Source: an uncultured Oscillospiraceae bacterium
GTDB lineage: Bacteria; Bacillota; Clostridia; Oscillospirales; Ruminococcaceae
Direction: 5' to 3'
NCBI GenBank assembly: GCA_934481355.1
Contig: CAKSPH010000011.1
Location: 3,536 to 67,535, forward strand
Length of the DNA stretch: 64,000 bases
Shown: positions 14,509-23,185 of the stretch, in pieces
How the letters are laid out: each line of letters starts with the position of its first letter
Numbering within the stretch: the first letter of the stretch is position 1
Made by a program: the position numbers and the translations under genes
The notes under the pieces: generated by a model
The model's database searches: none
What the model was told of the DNA's origin: nothing
The model's input: the letters and a program-made list of their open reading frames with translations, nothing else

Positions 14509-17270
14509 TACGGGTAATAGAATCTGTCCAGCCTCCAGCCGTCTGCTTCCTTGACAGCGTTGATCGTGTAGGTGTCGGTCTTTCCGGTGGAGCCGCCGTG
14601 CTCGTCGTCGTTATAGGAAACCGTGTAGGTTATCTCCGCCTGGGTTTTTTCGGGGTTCTCCCATGTAACCTCCGGAATGACCTCATATATTTCAGGGTCA
14701 GTGCCGCGCCCGCCCATCATGCTGTACATCCTGCCGTTGTATTCGATAACGCTGAGCCCTGTCACACTCCGGAGCGCCTCCTGTGCGGCTTCGTAAGTGT
14801 AGACTTTCCTGAACTCCGCGAGCAGGCTGTCGCGCGTGCGCCAGTCTTGATTTTCAATTTCGGCAATACTGCGGGTTATTCCGTTTACATCAGCTTCAAA
14901 GCTGTTTCCAGTCCAGTCGGGAGCATTCACCTCGAAGTTAAACCAAAGATCGCGGGCGCGGCAGTCAAGGCTCAGTAGAACGCTCTCAATATCATCAGAC
15001 GCGCTGGTGTAAACGACGGTTCTGCCGTCTTTATTCGTGATGAATCCGTCGTCGGTGAGGGTAAATTCGCTGTCGGCGTAGGTATCCACCCTTTCCCATG
15101 CCTGACGGTCGGTGACGAGCCACATTTTGCCGTCAGTCGGATCGTGTTTCGTTACGATCATATATTTTCCCCTGAAATAAATTTCGGGGTCAGTATCGGT
15201 ATAGTCAATGAGCTCGACATTTCTGCATGATTTCTGCACATACTCATAAATCAGCGTTTCATCGTCAAATCTTGCCGTCACGATCAGCGAACCGCTGTTT
15301 TCCATAACGCTGATGTGCTCTGCCCTGTTAATGAATTCATATCGGTCAAACTGCTGGTTCCACCAGTACAGGTCCTCGCACTGACACTCCGGACTGGAAT
15401 ACCTGCGGACGACATATAATTCATTTCTGGCAGTGCGCGTCACTAGGCAGTATTCAAGCTCTATGTCTGTCTCTGGAATATCATCTATCGACTCCCCGCC
15501 GTTCCAGTCCTGCACCGGATAAAATCCGTAGTTTTTCAGCGGCGACCAGAAGTTCTCAATATCGTTGATATCTCCGCTCTGGGGAGTAAGCGTATACGTC
15601 CATTTTCCGCCGCTCTTCGAGAACACCGCGATGAATGTCCGCTTTATAATACCCTTATATTCACCGCCGGGTTCAAGGGATTTCCACGGAGTTTCCGCGT
15701 CATACATGTCAATGTATATCACCGGACGCTCAGGGTCTGTAATATCAAGCTTGTTGTCCTCTCCGTAATTTATCGTATCACCGAATGAATCGGCGCTCAC
15801 CGGAACGCGCTTCCAGTGCTTTCCGGCGAAATCGGCTTCCGCGTTTTCGAACAGACCGTAAACCGCTTCTGAGAGCGCCGGGTCGTCCGCTTCCGCAAGG
15901 AATTTCATGATTCCAAGGCGCGATATCGTGGACTGACCGAGCTCCTCCTGAACTCTGCCGTTATTATCCCAGTAATGATATCTGTATTCAGCAAAGGAGC
16001 GGAGGTCGTCCCCAGAGTGATCATAGACATACATTCTGTCCGGGGCGTCTTTCATAATCACCCACAGGCTGTTGTAATCCGATTTGCTCTCGCCGCGCAG
16101 CATGAAGAACGCGGTATTGTCCGCATTTGCCGCAAACCCGCCGCAGGTCGTTCCTCCGGGAGAAAGGCTGAAAACAGAATCGTAGCTATAATAGCGGAGA
16201 TTTTCCATGTTTATTATTTTCTGTTCATCGGCACTGTACTGTAACCATGAGCCTATGAACCATGATTCGAATATCTTCATAGCTTCCTTGTCGGTCCTGA
16301 AATCCAGCTCAGACATATCGAATGCTCCCTGAAGCGGCTGCTTTATCTTCTGGGCATACTCCGCCTTTTCAACAAGGTATTCTGCAAGCGACTGCGGGTC
16401 GTAAAATCCGTAGTATTTCGCGGGGTTTACATTCGTGGTAGTGGGGTATTCCACGACATCCCCGCCGGAGTAGTCCTCCATCGGAAGCCCGGCGAGCACG
16501 CTGCTTCTCACTGCCGCGCGTTCCTTTCCGTTAACTGTTATGATGTCGGAAAGCGCGAACTCCGCAGAAAGCCGGTACTCCCCGTCCGTGCAGTACAGCG
16601 CCGCCAGAATACGGTCGCCGATGGAATAGACCGGGCAGCCCACGGACTGGTTCGATTCCGTTCCGCGAGCCACGAAATGAATACTTCTGCCCTGCTGTTC
16701 GATCCCGGTGAGGTTGAAGAAGCACTCGTCCACCCTGACCTCATAAGCTGAAAAGCTGTTGTCAATAGCGCCAAAGCAGTTCGTCACCGTAAATTCCGCA
16801 ACGAGCTGTGTCCTGTAAATATTCCCGTTGAGGCTGTCAAGTTCCGCCCTGTCGGAATAGTCTGTGTTAAGTGTTACCTCGCCGCGGTTTATATCCTTGT
16901 TTTCGTACTTCGGGAGAACATCGGCGTTCAGCTTTCCGTACCCGCTTGCTTCAGAGGTCTGCGGGGTGCTCTCGGCTGGCCTGGTCTGATGTGTGGGAAT
17001 CAGTCCGGTTCTGAACGCGGCTGTAACTCCCACCGCAATGACTGCCGCCGCTGCCGCAGTGCTGATGAGCGCAGTCCTGAGCGGCTTTTTCTTCCCGGGC
17101 TCCGGACGGTATTCATGGTCGAAATTCATGAAAGCGTCGGCGTATATTCCGGTGCCGCCGTCCTGATCGGCGGGCTTCACTGACGCCGTGAACCGCTTTT
17201 CAAGCTCCGATAATCTCTCCTCGGAGAGCGACATCTTCTCAAATGCTGTTCTGAGCTCTTTTTCAGTCAT
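14505..17270 (-). CDS. Large single-pass membrane protein, putative anti-sigma/sensor partner of the ECF sigma factor
   Basis: A 921-residue protein. Residues 1-60 are a cytoplasmic, helical N-terminus (MSLSEERLSELEKRF), as in many Clostridial anti-sigma-like partners. One membrane helix spans about 65-85. The remaining roughly 835 residues lie outside the membrane. They are rich in aromatic and acidic residues and contain repeated beta-strand segments such as YVVRRYSSPE and RGKYMIVTKHD, perhaps a propeller, but I recognise no domain. The start overlaps the sigma gene stop by 4 nt (ATGA), so the two are translationally coupled. The size is unusual for an anti-sigma factor; a sensor or surface role is also possible. 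Confidence 0.75.
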   Translation of the reverse strand: MTEKELRTAFEKMSLSEERLSELEKRFTASVKPADQDGGTGIYADAFMNFDHEYRPEPGKKKPLRTALISTAAAAAVIAVGVTAAFRTGLIPTHQTRPAESTPQTSEASGYGKLNADVLPKYENKDINRGEVTLNTDYSDRAELDSLNGNIYRTQLVAEFTVTNCFGAIDNSFSAYEVRVDECFFNLTGIEQQGRSIHFVARGTESNQSVGCPVYSIGDRILAALYCTDGEYRLSAEFALSDIITVNGKERAAVRSSVLAGLPMEDYSGGDVVEYPTTTNVNPAKYYGFYDPQSLAEYLVEKAEYAQKIKQPLQGAFDMSELDFRTDKEAMKIFESWFIGSWLQYSADEQKIINMENLRYYSYDSVFSLSPGGTTCGGFAANADNTAFFMLRGESKSDYNSLWVIMKDAPDRMYVYDHSGDDLRSFAEYRYHYWDNNGRVQEELGQSTISRLGIMKFLAEADDPALSEAVYGLFENAEADFAGKHWKRVPVSADSFGDTINYGEDNKLDITDPERPVIYIDMYDAETPWKSLEPGGEYKGIIKRTFIAVFSKSGGKWTYTLTPQSGDINDIENFWSPLKNYGFYPVQDWNGGESIDDIPETDIELEYCLVTRTARNELYVVRRYSSPECQCEDLYWWNQQFDRYEFINRAEHISVMENSGSLIVTARFDDETLIYEYVQKSCRNVELIDYTDTDPEIYFRGKYMIVTKHDPTDGKMWLVTDRQAWERVDTYADSEFTLTDDGFITNKDGRTVVYTSASDDIESVLLSLDCRARDLWFNFEVNAPDWTGNSFEADVNGITRSIAEIENQDWRTRDSLLAEFRKVYTYEAAQEALRSVTGLSVIEYNGRMYSMMGGRGTDPEIYEVIPEVTWENPEKTQAEITYTVSYNDDEHGGSTGKTDTYTINAVKEADGWRLDRFYYPY

Positions 17271-17746
17271 TTTGATCCCTCCTCCAGAGTAAGCTTCAGC
17301 AGTTTTCTGCCCTTCGCCAGCCGTTTATAGACCGTGTTTTCAGTGATATCAAGCGCATAGGCTATCTCTGCCGCCGGCATATCCTCATAATAGAACAGGT
17401 ATATGACCGTCTTGAATAATTCCGGCAGGCTCATCACCATGTCAAGCATCTCGTTTTCGCGCTTCTGCGGAGCCGCGACCTCCGCCGCTTCGTCCAGCGG
17501 AACGCTGCGCTTTACCCGCGCCGATTTCACGATGTTCAGCGCCCTGTGCTCCGCCATCTGTATGAGCCAGTATTTCATGTGGGTCTCATCGTTGAATCCG
17601 CTGTGCGACGCTGCCGCCGTAAAGCATTCCATAAGGATATCCTCGGCTTCCTCCGGGACTTTTACTATGCCAAGCGCCACCCTGTAAACCGTGTTGGCAT
17701 ACTGCCTGAAAACCGCGGACGCGTTCTCGTGTGTGATCTGGAACAC
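17267..17746 (-). CDS. ECF-type RNA polymerase sigma factor
   Basis: A 159-residue sigma-70-family ECF factor. The sigma2 region (about 8-72) includes EEAEDILMECF and MKYWLIQMAEHRALN. The sigma4 region (about 100-155) holds the HTH MPAAEIAYALDITENTVYKRL. It starts at GTG 17746, 5 nt after GGGGAGG. It is the first gene of a two-gene unit with the 921-residue membrane protein, which probably holds it inactive until a signal. Targets are unknown; an autoregulated promoter is expected but I could not pick one with confidence. Confidence 0.92.
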   Translation of the reverse strand: MFQITHENASAVFRQYANTVYRVALGIVKVPEEAEDILMECFTAAASHSGFNDETHMKYWLIQMAEHRALNIVKSARVKRSVPLDEAAEVAAPQKRENEMLDMVMSLPELFKTVIYLFYYEDMPAAEIAYALDITENTVYKRLAKGRKLLKLTLEEGSK

Positions 17747-17911
17747 CGTGACCTCCCCTTTCGTTTTTTCTTTCTATAATTATAACATATCCAAACCATA
17801 AAATCTGCCTGGTTTTTTATTTTTTCCGAAAAAATTTCCGTAATCATTTCGACTGTCCCGCCATTGTCAGTCTTAACGCATTCAATCTTTATGGTAGTTT
17901 TTCATTGAATC

Positions 17912-17940
17912 TTGACATAATTCCACAATTATGATACAAT
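17912..17940 (+). promoter_or_regulatory. Promoter of smsCB
   Basis: TTGACA (17912-17917), 17-nt spacer, TACAAT (17935-17940), 22 nt before the first possible start. Confidence 0.85.
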
Positions 17941-17962
17941 AATAAGATAAAGGATCAGCGAA

Positions 17963-18736
17963 ATGCTGACGTTGAAAGGGGCAGTTCAATTGCTGGAATT
18001 ACAGGATCTCGTCTGGAAGATTCCGGACGGCGAATCAATTATAAATGGAATAAGCTGTAAACTGGACAGCCGGCTTACGGTCATCACAGGACCTAACGGC
18101 GGCGGAAAGACCTCGCTTGCAAAACTCATCGCAGGAGTTGAGAAACCCACTGGCGGCAAAATACTCCTTGACGGAGCGGACATAACCGATATGGACGTCA
18201 CCGGGCGCGCAAAGCTGGGAATAGCGTATGCATTCCAGCAGCCGGTGCGATTCAAGGGTCTTACCGTGCGTGACCTTCTGGAGCTTGCGGCAGGTAAGAA
18301 GCTCGGACACGATGAGCTGTGCGGGCTTCTCGGAAAGGTAGGTCTCTGCGCCGAGGAATACATCGACCGCGAGATGAGCGCGGCTCTTTCCGGCGGCGAG
18401 GCTAAGCGTATTGAGATAGCCACCGTGCTTGCACGCAACGCCAGGCTTTCAGTATTCGACGAGCCGGAAGCCGGCATCGACCTCTGGAGCTTCGCAAGGC
18501 TTGTAGAAACATTTGAGGAGATAAGAAGAAGCACGAGCGGCTCCCTTGTGATAATCTCCCACCAGGAGCGCATTCTCTCCATTGCCGATGAAATAGTTGT
18601 CGTTGCGAACGGAAAGGTACGCACCAGCGGCACCCGCGACGAGATACTCCCGGCTCTGTTAAAAGGCGAGTTTTCGCGCCGCTGCCCGGTTCCCGGAACA
18701 CCAGACAACACAACAGGAGGAAGCTGCCATGAGTGA
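17963..18736 (+). CDS. smsC: SmsC (SufC-like) ABC ATPase for Fe-S cluster assembly
   Basis: A 257-residue soluble ATPase of the SufC type. Walker A GPNGGGKTS, then AYAFQQPVRFKGLTV (Q-loop), signature ALSGGEAKRIEIA, Walker B LSVFDEPEAGIDL and switch His in IISHQER. The DEPEAGID form is typical of SufC. With SmsB it makes the minimal two-protein SMS scaffold, described as an ancestral form of SUF in anaerobes. ATG 17963 has AAAGGA 8 nt upstream. A TTG at 17990, 8 nt after AAAGGGG, gives MLELQDL, which also fits the family start and may be the true one. The gene overlaps smsB by 8 nt. Confidence 0.9.
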   Translation: MLTLKGAVQLLELQDLVWKIPDGESIINGISCKLDSRLTVITGPNGGGKTSLAKLIAGVEKPTGGKILLDGADITDMDVTGRAKLGIAYAFQQPVRFKGLTVRDLLELAAGKKLGHDELCGLLGKVGLCAEEYIDREMSAALSGGEAKRIEIATVLARNARLSVFDEPEAGIDLWSFARLVETFEEIRRSTSGSLVIISHQERILSIADEIVVVANGKVRTSGTRDEILPALLKGEFSRRCPVPGTPDNTTGGSCHE

Positions 18737-19676
18737 CATTAAGGACATGAGTTTCAACGAAGTCACCGCAGAAATGCTCAGGGTGATTTCCAATTATGAC
18801 AGTGTGACCGGATTCAGGGGTGCGTATAATATCCGCGAGGACAGCCAGTGCGCAGGGCGTAAGTCCTCGCCGAACATCACGATTGATTCCAAGACCGACA
18901 AGCCCGGAATAAACATCACCGTAAAGCCCGGAACGGTCGGCGAGACCGTGTATATCCCCGCCTGCGTTACGCATTCCGATGTGGACGACCTTGTGTACAA
19001 TGATTTCTTCATCGGCGAGGGCGCGGACGTTGTGATAGTTGCCGGCTGCGGAGTTCACAGCGACGGCGAGGAACAGGCGCGTCACAACGGAATCCACCGT
19101 TTCTTCCTGGAGAAAGGCGCGAGGGTGCTTTACAAGGAAAAGCATATCGGTACCGGAAAGGGAAAAGGACTTCGCAGGATAGACCCGGTAACCGACGCGT
19201 ATCTGAAAGAGGATTCCTACCTTGAAATGGACACGGTTCAGCTCCGCGGAGTTGACAGGACTACCCGCAGCACCTCCGCCGTGCTTGAAAAGGGAGCCAG
19301 GATAGTTGTCCGCGAGCGTATCATGACCGACGGCAACGAGGACGCGGTGACAAAGTTCAGGGTTGAACTAAACGGCGAGGACTGCGGCGCGGATCTGGTT
19401 TCAAGGTCTGTTGCCCGCGGGAATTCGCATCAGGCGTTCTATTCAGTTATTGAGGGAAACAACCGCTGCACCGGGCATTCCGCCTGCGACGCTATTCTTG
19501 CGGAAAACGGCAGGGTGGACGCTCAGCCGGCGCTTAATGCCGCAAACGTTGACGCGGCGCTTATCCATGAAGCCGCAATAGGAAAAATCGCCGGAGAACA
19601 GATACTGAAGCTCTGCTCCCTGGGGCTTACCCGGGAGGAAGCCGAGGAGAAAATAATCGAGGGATTCCTGAAGTAA
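18729..19676 (+). CDS. smsB: SmsB (SufB/SufD-like) Fe-S scaffold protein
   Basis: A 315-residue SufBD-fold protein, much shorter than SufB or SufD (around 400-470), as expected for SMS. The central beta-helix is seen in SYLEMDTVQLRGVDRTTRSTSAVLEKGARIVV. The C-terminal part has GHSACDAILAENGRVDAQPAL and HEAAIGKIAGEQ, conserved in SufB/D and used to bind SufC and build the cluster. ATG 18729 lies inside the end of smsC, 6 nt after AGGAGG. No cysteine desulfurase or SufU/E gene is nearby, so sulfur must come from elsewhere, possibly sulfide, as proposed for SMS. A terminator follows. Confidence 0.9.
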   Translation: MSDIKDMSFNEVTAEMLRVISNYDSVTGFRGAYNIREDSQCAGRKSSPNITIDSKTDKPGINITVKPGTVGETVYIPACVTHSDVDDLVYNDFFIGEGADVVIVAGCGVHSDGEEQARHNGIHRFFLEKGARVLYKEKHIGTGKGKGLRRIDPVTDAYLKEDSYLEMDTVQLRGVDRTTRSTSAVLEKGARIVVRERIMTDGNEDAVTKFRVELNGEDCGADLVSRSVARGNSHQAFYSVIEGNNRCTGHSACDAILAENGRVDAQPALNAANVDAALIHEAAIGKIAGEQILKLCSLGLTREEAEEKIIEGFLK

Positions 19677-19683
19677 AATCAAC

Positions 19684-19714
19684 GAGCCGCGCCTGAGCCG
19701 TGCGGCTCTGTTTT
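19684..19714 (+). terminator. Terminator of smsCB
   Basis: Stem GAGCCGC (19684-19690) with GCGGCTC (19702-19708), then TGTTTT. Confidence 0.7.
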
Positions 19715-19732
19715 CGGTAAAGAGAGGGAAAT

Positions 19733-20203
19733 ATGGCAATTGAAAAAGTAAGAGAGTATTTCGCCCGGCACGGAATGGCAGACCGCATACTCGAATTTGA
19801 CGTTTCCAGTGCAACTGTCGGACTGGCGGCGGAGGCGCTCCACTGCGAGGCCTGCCGGATAGCCAAGTCGCTGTCATTCATGGTCGGCGACGAGCCCATA
19901 CTTATAATAACGGCAGGCGACGCAAAAGTTGACAACGGCAAGTACAAGGCAAAGTTCGGAAAGAAAGCCAAAATGCTGACTCCCGATGAGGTCGTGCAGT
20001 ACACGGGCCATGCGATAGGCGGCGTCTGCCCGTTTGCAGTGAACAGCGGAGTTACAGTGTATCTTGATGTGTCGCTGAAACGCTTCACAACGGTTTTTCC
20101 GGCGTGTGGAAGCAGCAACAGCGCTATAGAGCTCGCCATTGACGAGATGGAAAAGTATTCCGGTTACAAGGAATGGGTGGACGTCTGCAAGGCATGGGAA
20201 TAA
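19733..20203 (+). CDS. YbaK/EbsC-type aminoacyl-tRNA deacylase
   Basis: A 156-residue YbaK/ProX-family protein that hydrolyses mischarged tRNA (Cys-tRNA-Pro or similar). Family marks seen: AKSLSFMV near residue 45, the conserved lysine in KVDNGKYKAKFG, GHAIGGVCPFAV, VYLDVSLKRF and FPACGSSNSAIEL. Length is typical. AGAGAGGG precedes the ATG. It stands alone between the smsCB terminator and a strong terminator at 20213-20242. Exact tRNA specificity cannot be read from sequence. Confidence 0.92.
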   Translation: MAIEKVREYFARHGMADRILEFDVSSATVGLAAEALHCEACRIAKSLSFMVGDEPILIITAGDAKVDNGKYKAKFGKKAKMLTPDEVVQYTGHAIGGVCPFAVNSGVTVYLDVSLKRFTTVFPACGSSNSAIELAIDEMEKYSGYKEWVDVCKAWE

Positions 20204-20212
20204 ACAGAAATC

Positions 20213-20242
20213 GAGGTGCCCTTTTCGGAGCACCTCTTTTTT
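20213..20242 (+). terminator. Terminator of the ybaK-like gene
   Basis: Stem GAGGTGC with GCACCTC followed by six T. The opposite strand can also fold, so it may serve the convergent feo operon weakly. Confidence 0.88.
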
Positions 20243-20375
20243 ATTTCCTGCTGCATTTCTTACAGCCCTGACAGCCGCTTTTTCCGCATGAACAGCCGTG
20301 TTTCACTGAATGTCTGACTGCCGCGAAAAATCCGGCGGCTATCAGAATTATCAGCAGAATGCTAATCCAGTTCAT
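20241..20375 (-). CDS. FeoB-associated Cys-rich membrane protein
   Basis: A 44-residue protein: one membrane helix (about 3-20, MNWISILLIILIAAGFF), then a short tail with five cysteines in a CSCGKSGCQGCKKC cluster. This is the pattern of the small FeoB-associated Cys-rich proteins that follow feoB in many Firmicutes. ATG 20375 is 6 nt after AAAGGAGG, and the gene starts 12 bp downstream of the feoAB stop. It probably assists Fe(II) uptake, perhaps by binding iron at the membrane, but the mechanism is not known. Confidence 0.92.
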   Translation of the reverse strand: MNWISILLIILIAAGFFAAVRHSVKHGCSCGKSGCQGCKKCSRK

Positions 20376-20387
20376 AGGCGCCTCCTT

Positions 20388-22775
20388 TCAGGCAAGCCCG
20401 CATATCAGACCGACGGTGTGTACAAGGAACGCCATTACCCACGCTATCGCGCACTGTATGAGTACGGTAGCCGCTGCGGCGCGTGCGCTTCCAAGCTCGC
20501 GCCTGACGGTTGCGATGGCGGCAACGCAGGGAGTATAGAGCAGCACGAATACAAGAAAAACCACTGCGCTGAACGGAGTGAACAGAGTATTTATCTGCGA
20601 TACGTCCCCGCCCAGAAGCAGCGTAAGCGTTGAGACAACGCTTTCCTTAGCCGTAAATCCTGTCAGCAGGGCGGTGGAAGTCCTCCAGTCACCGAAGCCG
20701 AGCGGAGCAAAAATCGGTGCCACCAGTCCTCCGAGCATTGCAAGCAGGCTGTTTTCCGGGGAATCAACGATATTCAGACGAGCGTCAAATGTCTGGAGGA
20801 TCCACACGATGATGGAGGCGGCAAAAATTACTGTGAATGCTTTCTGGATAAAATCCCTGGCCTTTTCCCAGAGGAGCTGGAAAACGCTTTTGGCGCTGGG
20901 AAGCCGGTAGTTGGGGAGTTCCATAACAAACGGCACCGGCTCACCGCGGAAGCGTGTTATTTTCAGAAGCAGTGCGTAGAGCATACCGCAAAGGATTCCA
21001 AAGATATACAGCCCGATCATTGCAAGCACCCGGTACTGCGACGGAAAGAAAGCTCCGACCATCATCGTATAGATGGGCAGCTTTGCGGAACAGCTCATAA
21101 ACGGAGTAAGCAGGATAGTCATTTTTCTGTCGCGCTCACTGGAAAGGGTGCGCGTTGCCATTATCGCCGGCACGGAGCATCCGAATCCCACCAGCATTGG
21201 TACGAAGCTCCGCCCGGAAAGTCCCAGTTTACGCAGCGGACGATCCATTACGAATGCTACTCTTGCCATGTATCCGGTGTCCTCAAGAATGGAAAGGAAG
21301 AAGAACAGCGTAACGATGGTCGGAAGGAAGCTGAGCACGCTGCCTACGCCGGCGCATATTCCGTCCACTACCAGCGATTGAACAACAGGATTCACTTCGA
21401 GGTATGCAAGTCCCTTTGCTATCCACTCTACAACAAAATCCACGCCCATTCCCATCAGATCCGAAAGCCACGCCCCGATAAGGCTGAACGTCATCAGGAA
21501 AACGATTGCCATTATCCCGATAAAGCATGGAATAGCGGTATATTTTCCGGTCAGCAGCTTATCTATCTGCATACTGCGTTTGTGCTCGCGGCTTTCATGC
21601 GGACGCACCACTGTTTTCTCGCAGAGGTTTTCGAGGAATGAGAATCTCATATTTGCAAGGGCGGCTTCCCTGTCCATGCCGGTTTCCTGCTCCATGATGT
21701 TAACAAGCTGGTCAAAAGCCTGTTTTTTCTCGTCGGGTATCTTCACCTTTTCCTCAATAAGTTCATCGTTCTCCACGAGTTTTGTCGTGGAGAACCTGAC
21801 CGGAAGCCCTGCCGCCTGAATATCCGGCGCGAGCAGCAGCGAAGCCGCATGGATACAGCGGTGTACTGCTCCGACCTTATCCCTGGAGTCCTTGCTTTCC
21901 GGACAGAAATCCATTCGCACCGGGCTTTCCTGATAACGTGCAACGTGTATTGCATGGTCGATAAGCTCATCGATGCCTTCATTCCTGGCGGCAGATACCG
22001 GCACCACCGGGATACCAAGCGTTTCCTCCAGCTCATTGACGAGTATTGAACCGCCGTTCGCGCGCACTTCGTCCATCATATTCAGTGCGAGCACCATAGG
22101 TATGCCAAGCTCCATAAGCTGCATTGTGAGGTACAGATTCCGTTCGATATTGGACGCGTCAACGATGTTGATTATTCCGTTGAGTCTGGAATTCAGCAGA
22201 AAATCGCGGGTAACTATTTCCTCGCTTGAGTACGGAGAAAGTGAGTAGATCCCAGGCAGATCCGTTACAGTAGCTTCCGGGTGGCTGCGTATGGTACCGT
22301 CCTTGCGGTCCACGGTCACTCCGGGGAAGTTACCAACGTGCTGATTAGACCCCGTGAGCTGATTGAACAGCGTTGTTTTTCCGCAGTTCTGGTTTCCTGC
22401 AAGCGCGAATGTCAGCGGCGCACCCTTAGGTATAGTGGGACCGCCGTGCACCGGGTGATATCCGCCGGATTTGATGACCTCGCCAACGCCGGGGTGGGGA
22501 GTACTGCTGGTTCTGCGAGCCCCGACGACCGAAGCCCTGACCGCTTTGGTATGTACTTTTTCAACTGAAACCTTACGCGCTTCTTCCAGACGAAGCGTCA
22601 GTTCATAGCCTCTGAGCTGAAACTGCACCGGATCTCCCATAGGGGCTACCTTTTGCAGAGTTATCTCCGTATCCGGGGTAAGTCCCATATCAAGAAGATG
22701 ATGCCGAAGAGCGCCGCTGCCGCCGACAGAGCTTATGTAAGCGCTTTGTCCCGGTTTTAGTTCGTCCATTGTCAT
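20388..22775 (-). CDS. feoB: FeoA-FeoB fusion ferrous iron transporter
   Basis: A 795-residue protein. Residues 1-75 are a FeoA (SH3-like) domain (DMGLTPDTEITL, FQLRGYELTLR). A linker of about 45 follows, then the FeoB G domain: G1 GNQNCGKT near 128, G2 VGNFPGVTVDRK, G3 DLPGIYSLS, G4 LNMMDE. The long membrane part includes two Gate-type segments (PTIVTLFFFLSILEDTGYMARVA and the later AKESVVSTL). It imports Fe(II) under anaerobic conditions. The fusion guarantees FeoA in cis. ATG 22775 follows AGGAGG. A sigma-A promoter (22898-22926) and a 51-bp dyad in the leader suggest regulation. Confidence 0.96.
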   Translation of the reverse strand: MTMDELKPGQSAYISSVGGSGALRHHLLDMGLTPDTEITLQKVAPMGDPVQFQLRGYELTLRLEEARKVSVEKVHTKAVRASVVGARRTSSTPHPGVGEVIKSGGYHPVHGGPTIPKGAPLTFALAGNQNCGKTTLFNQLTGSNQHVGNFPGVTVDRKDGTIRSHPEATVTDLPGIYSLSPYSSEEIVTRDFLLNSRLNGIINIVDASNIERNLYLTMQLMELGIPMVLALNMMDEVRANGGSILVNELEETLGIPVVPVSAARNEGIDELIDHAIHVARYQESPVRMDFCPESKDSRDKVGAVHRCIHAASLLLAPDIQAAGLPVRFSTTKLVENDELIEEKVKIPDEKKQAFDQLVNIMEQETGMDREAALANMRFSFLENLCEKTVVRPHESREHKRSMQIDKLLTGKYTAIPCFIGIMAIVFLMTFSLIGAWLSDLMGMGVDFVVEWIAKGLAYLEVNPVVQSLVVDGICAGVGSVLSFLPTIVTLFFFLSILEDTGYMARVAFVMDRPLRKLGLSGRSFVPMLVGFGCSVPAIMATRTLSSERDRKMTILLTPFMSCSAKLPIYTMMVGAFFPSQYRVLAMIGLYIFGILCGMLYALLLKITRFRGEPVPFVMELPNYRLPSAKSVFQLLWEKARDFIQKAFTVIFAASIIVWILQTFDARLNIVDSPENSLLAMLGGLVAPIFAPLGFGDWRTSTALLTGFTAKESVVSTLTLLLGGDVSQINTLFTPFSAVVFLVFVLLYTPCVAAIATVRRELGSARAAAATVLIQCAIAWVMAFLVHTVGLICGLA

Positions 22776-22820
22776 GTGTTGATTGCCTCCTGATTTTTCT
22801 GTATCTAAGCCTGTTCAGGG

Positions 22821-22871
22821 CTTGTATATTTGTATTCTGTATTTCAGAAGAACAGAATAAATTTATACAAG
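22821..22871. promoter_or_regulatory. 51-bp imperfect dyad in the feoAB leader
   Basis: CTTGTATA (22821-22828) and TATTCTGT (22833-22840) are mirrored by ACAGAATA (22852-22859) and TATACAAG (22864-22871). Seventeen of 20 pairs match, around an 11-nt centre. It lies about 20-70 nt downstream of the predicted start of transcription. It may be an operator for an iron regulator or an RNA hairpin. Confidence 0.7.
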
Positions 22872-22897
22872 TAAACCATATCTAACTCTTTCGCTTT

Positions 22898-22926
22898 ATT
22901 ATATCACAAAGACTCGTTTAAGTCAA
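22898..22926 (-). promoter_or_regulatory. Promoter of feoAB
   Basis: Minus-strand TTGACT (22921-22926), 17-nt spacer, TATAAT (22898-22903). Confidence 0.87.
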
Positions 22927-23097
22927 GAACTTCCATAAAACGCATTTTGGAACCTCTAAAAACCGGTTTGAAAAGGGAAAATGTATAGGTGCGCCGAATG
23001 CGATGAAAGCCTTACGAGGAGGCGCAGCATGATGTTGCAGAGCGAAAGAAGCAGGCAGTGTGCTATACGCATTTGGAATACCATCCGCCTGCGATGT
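22927..23097. other. Non-coding gap with a repeat-family end
   Basis: No gene is supported. Bases 22951-22966 are identical (inverted) to the right end of the palindromic element at 56863-57032. Downstream are two short inverted repeats, GCGCC/GGCGC around 22993-23027 and GCAGGC/GCCTGC around 23051-23092. This may be a degenerate copy of a related element or a small RNA; I cannot tell which. Confidence 0.4.
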
Positions 23098-23132
23098 GAA
23101 AAATCCACCCTGCTGCGAAACGGGGTGGATTT
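23098..23132 (-). terminator. Terminator of the nitroreductase gene
   Basis: Perfect 10-bp stem AAATCCACCC (23101-23110) with GGGTGGATTT (23123-23132), followed by TTTTTC on the minus strand. Confidence 0.75.
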
Positions 23133-23185
23133 CAATAAATTCAAGATATTATTTTTTTCATCTGCCTGACAGGGAGGCACTCCAG

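Noticed and set aside
19733..20203. ProX / prolyl-tRNA synthetase editing fragment
   Set aside because: The protein is full length for stand-alone YbaK/EbsC enzymes and has its own ribosome binding site and terminator.
22981..23169. 62-codon frame in the gap upstream of feoAB
   Set aside because: No ribosome binding site, Arg/Ser-rich noise composition, and it runs through the nitroreductase terminator hairpin.
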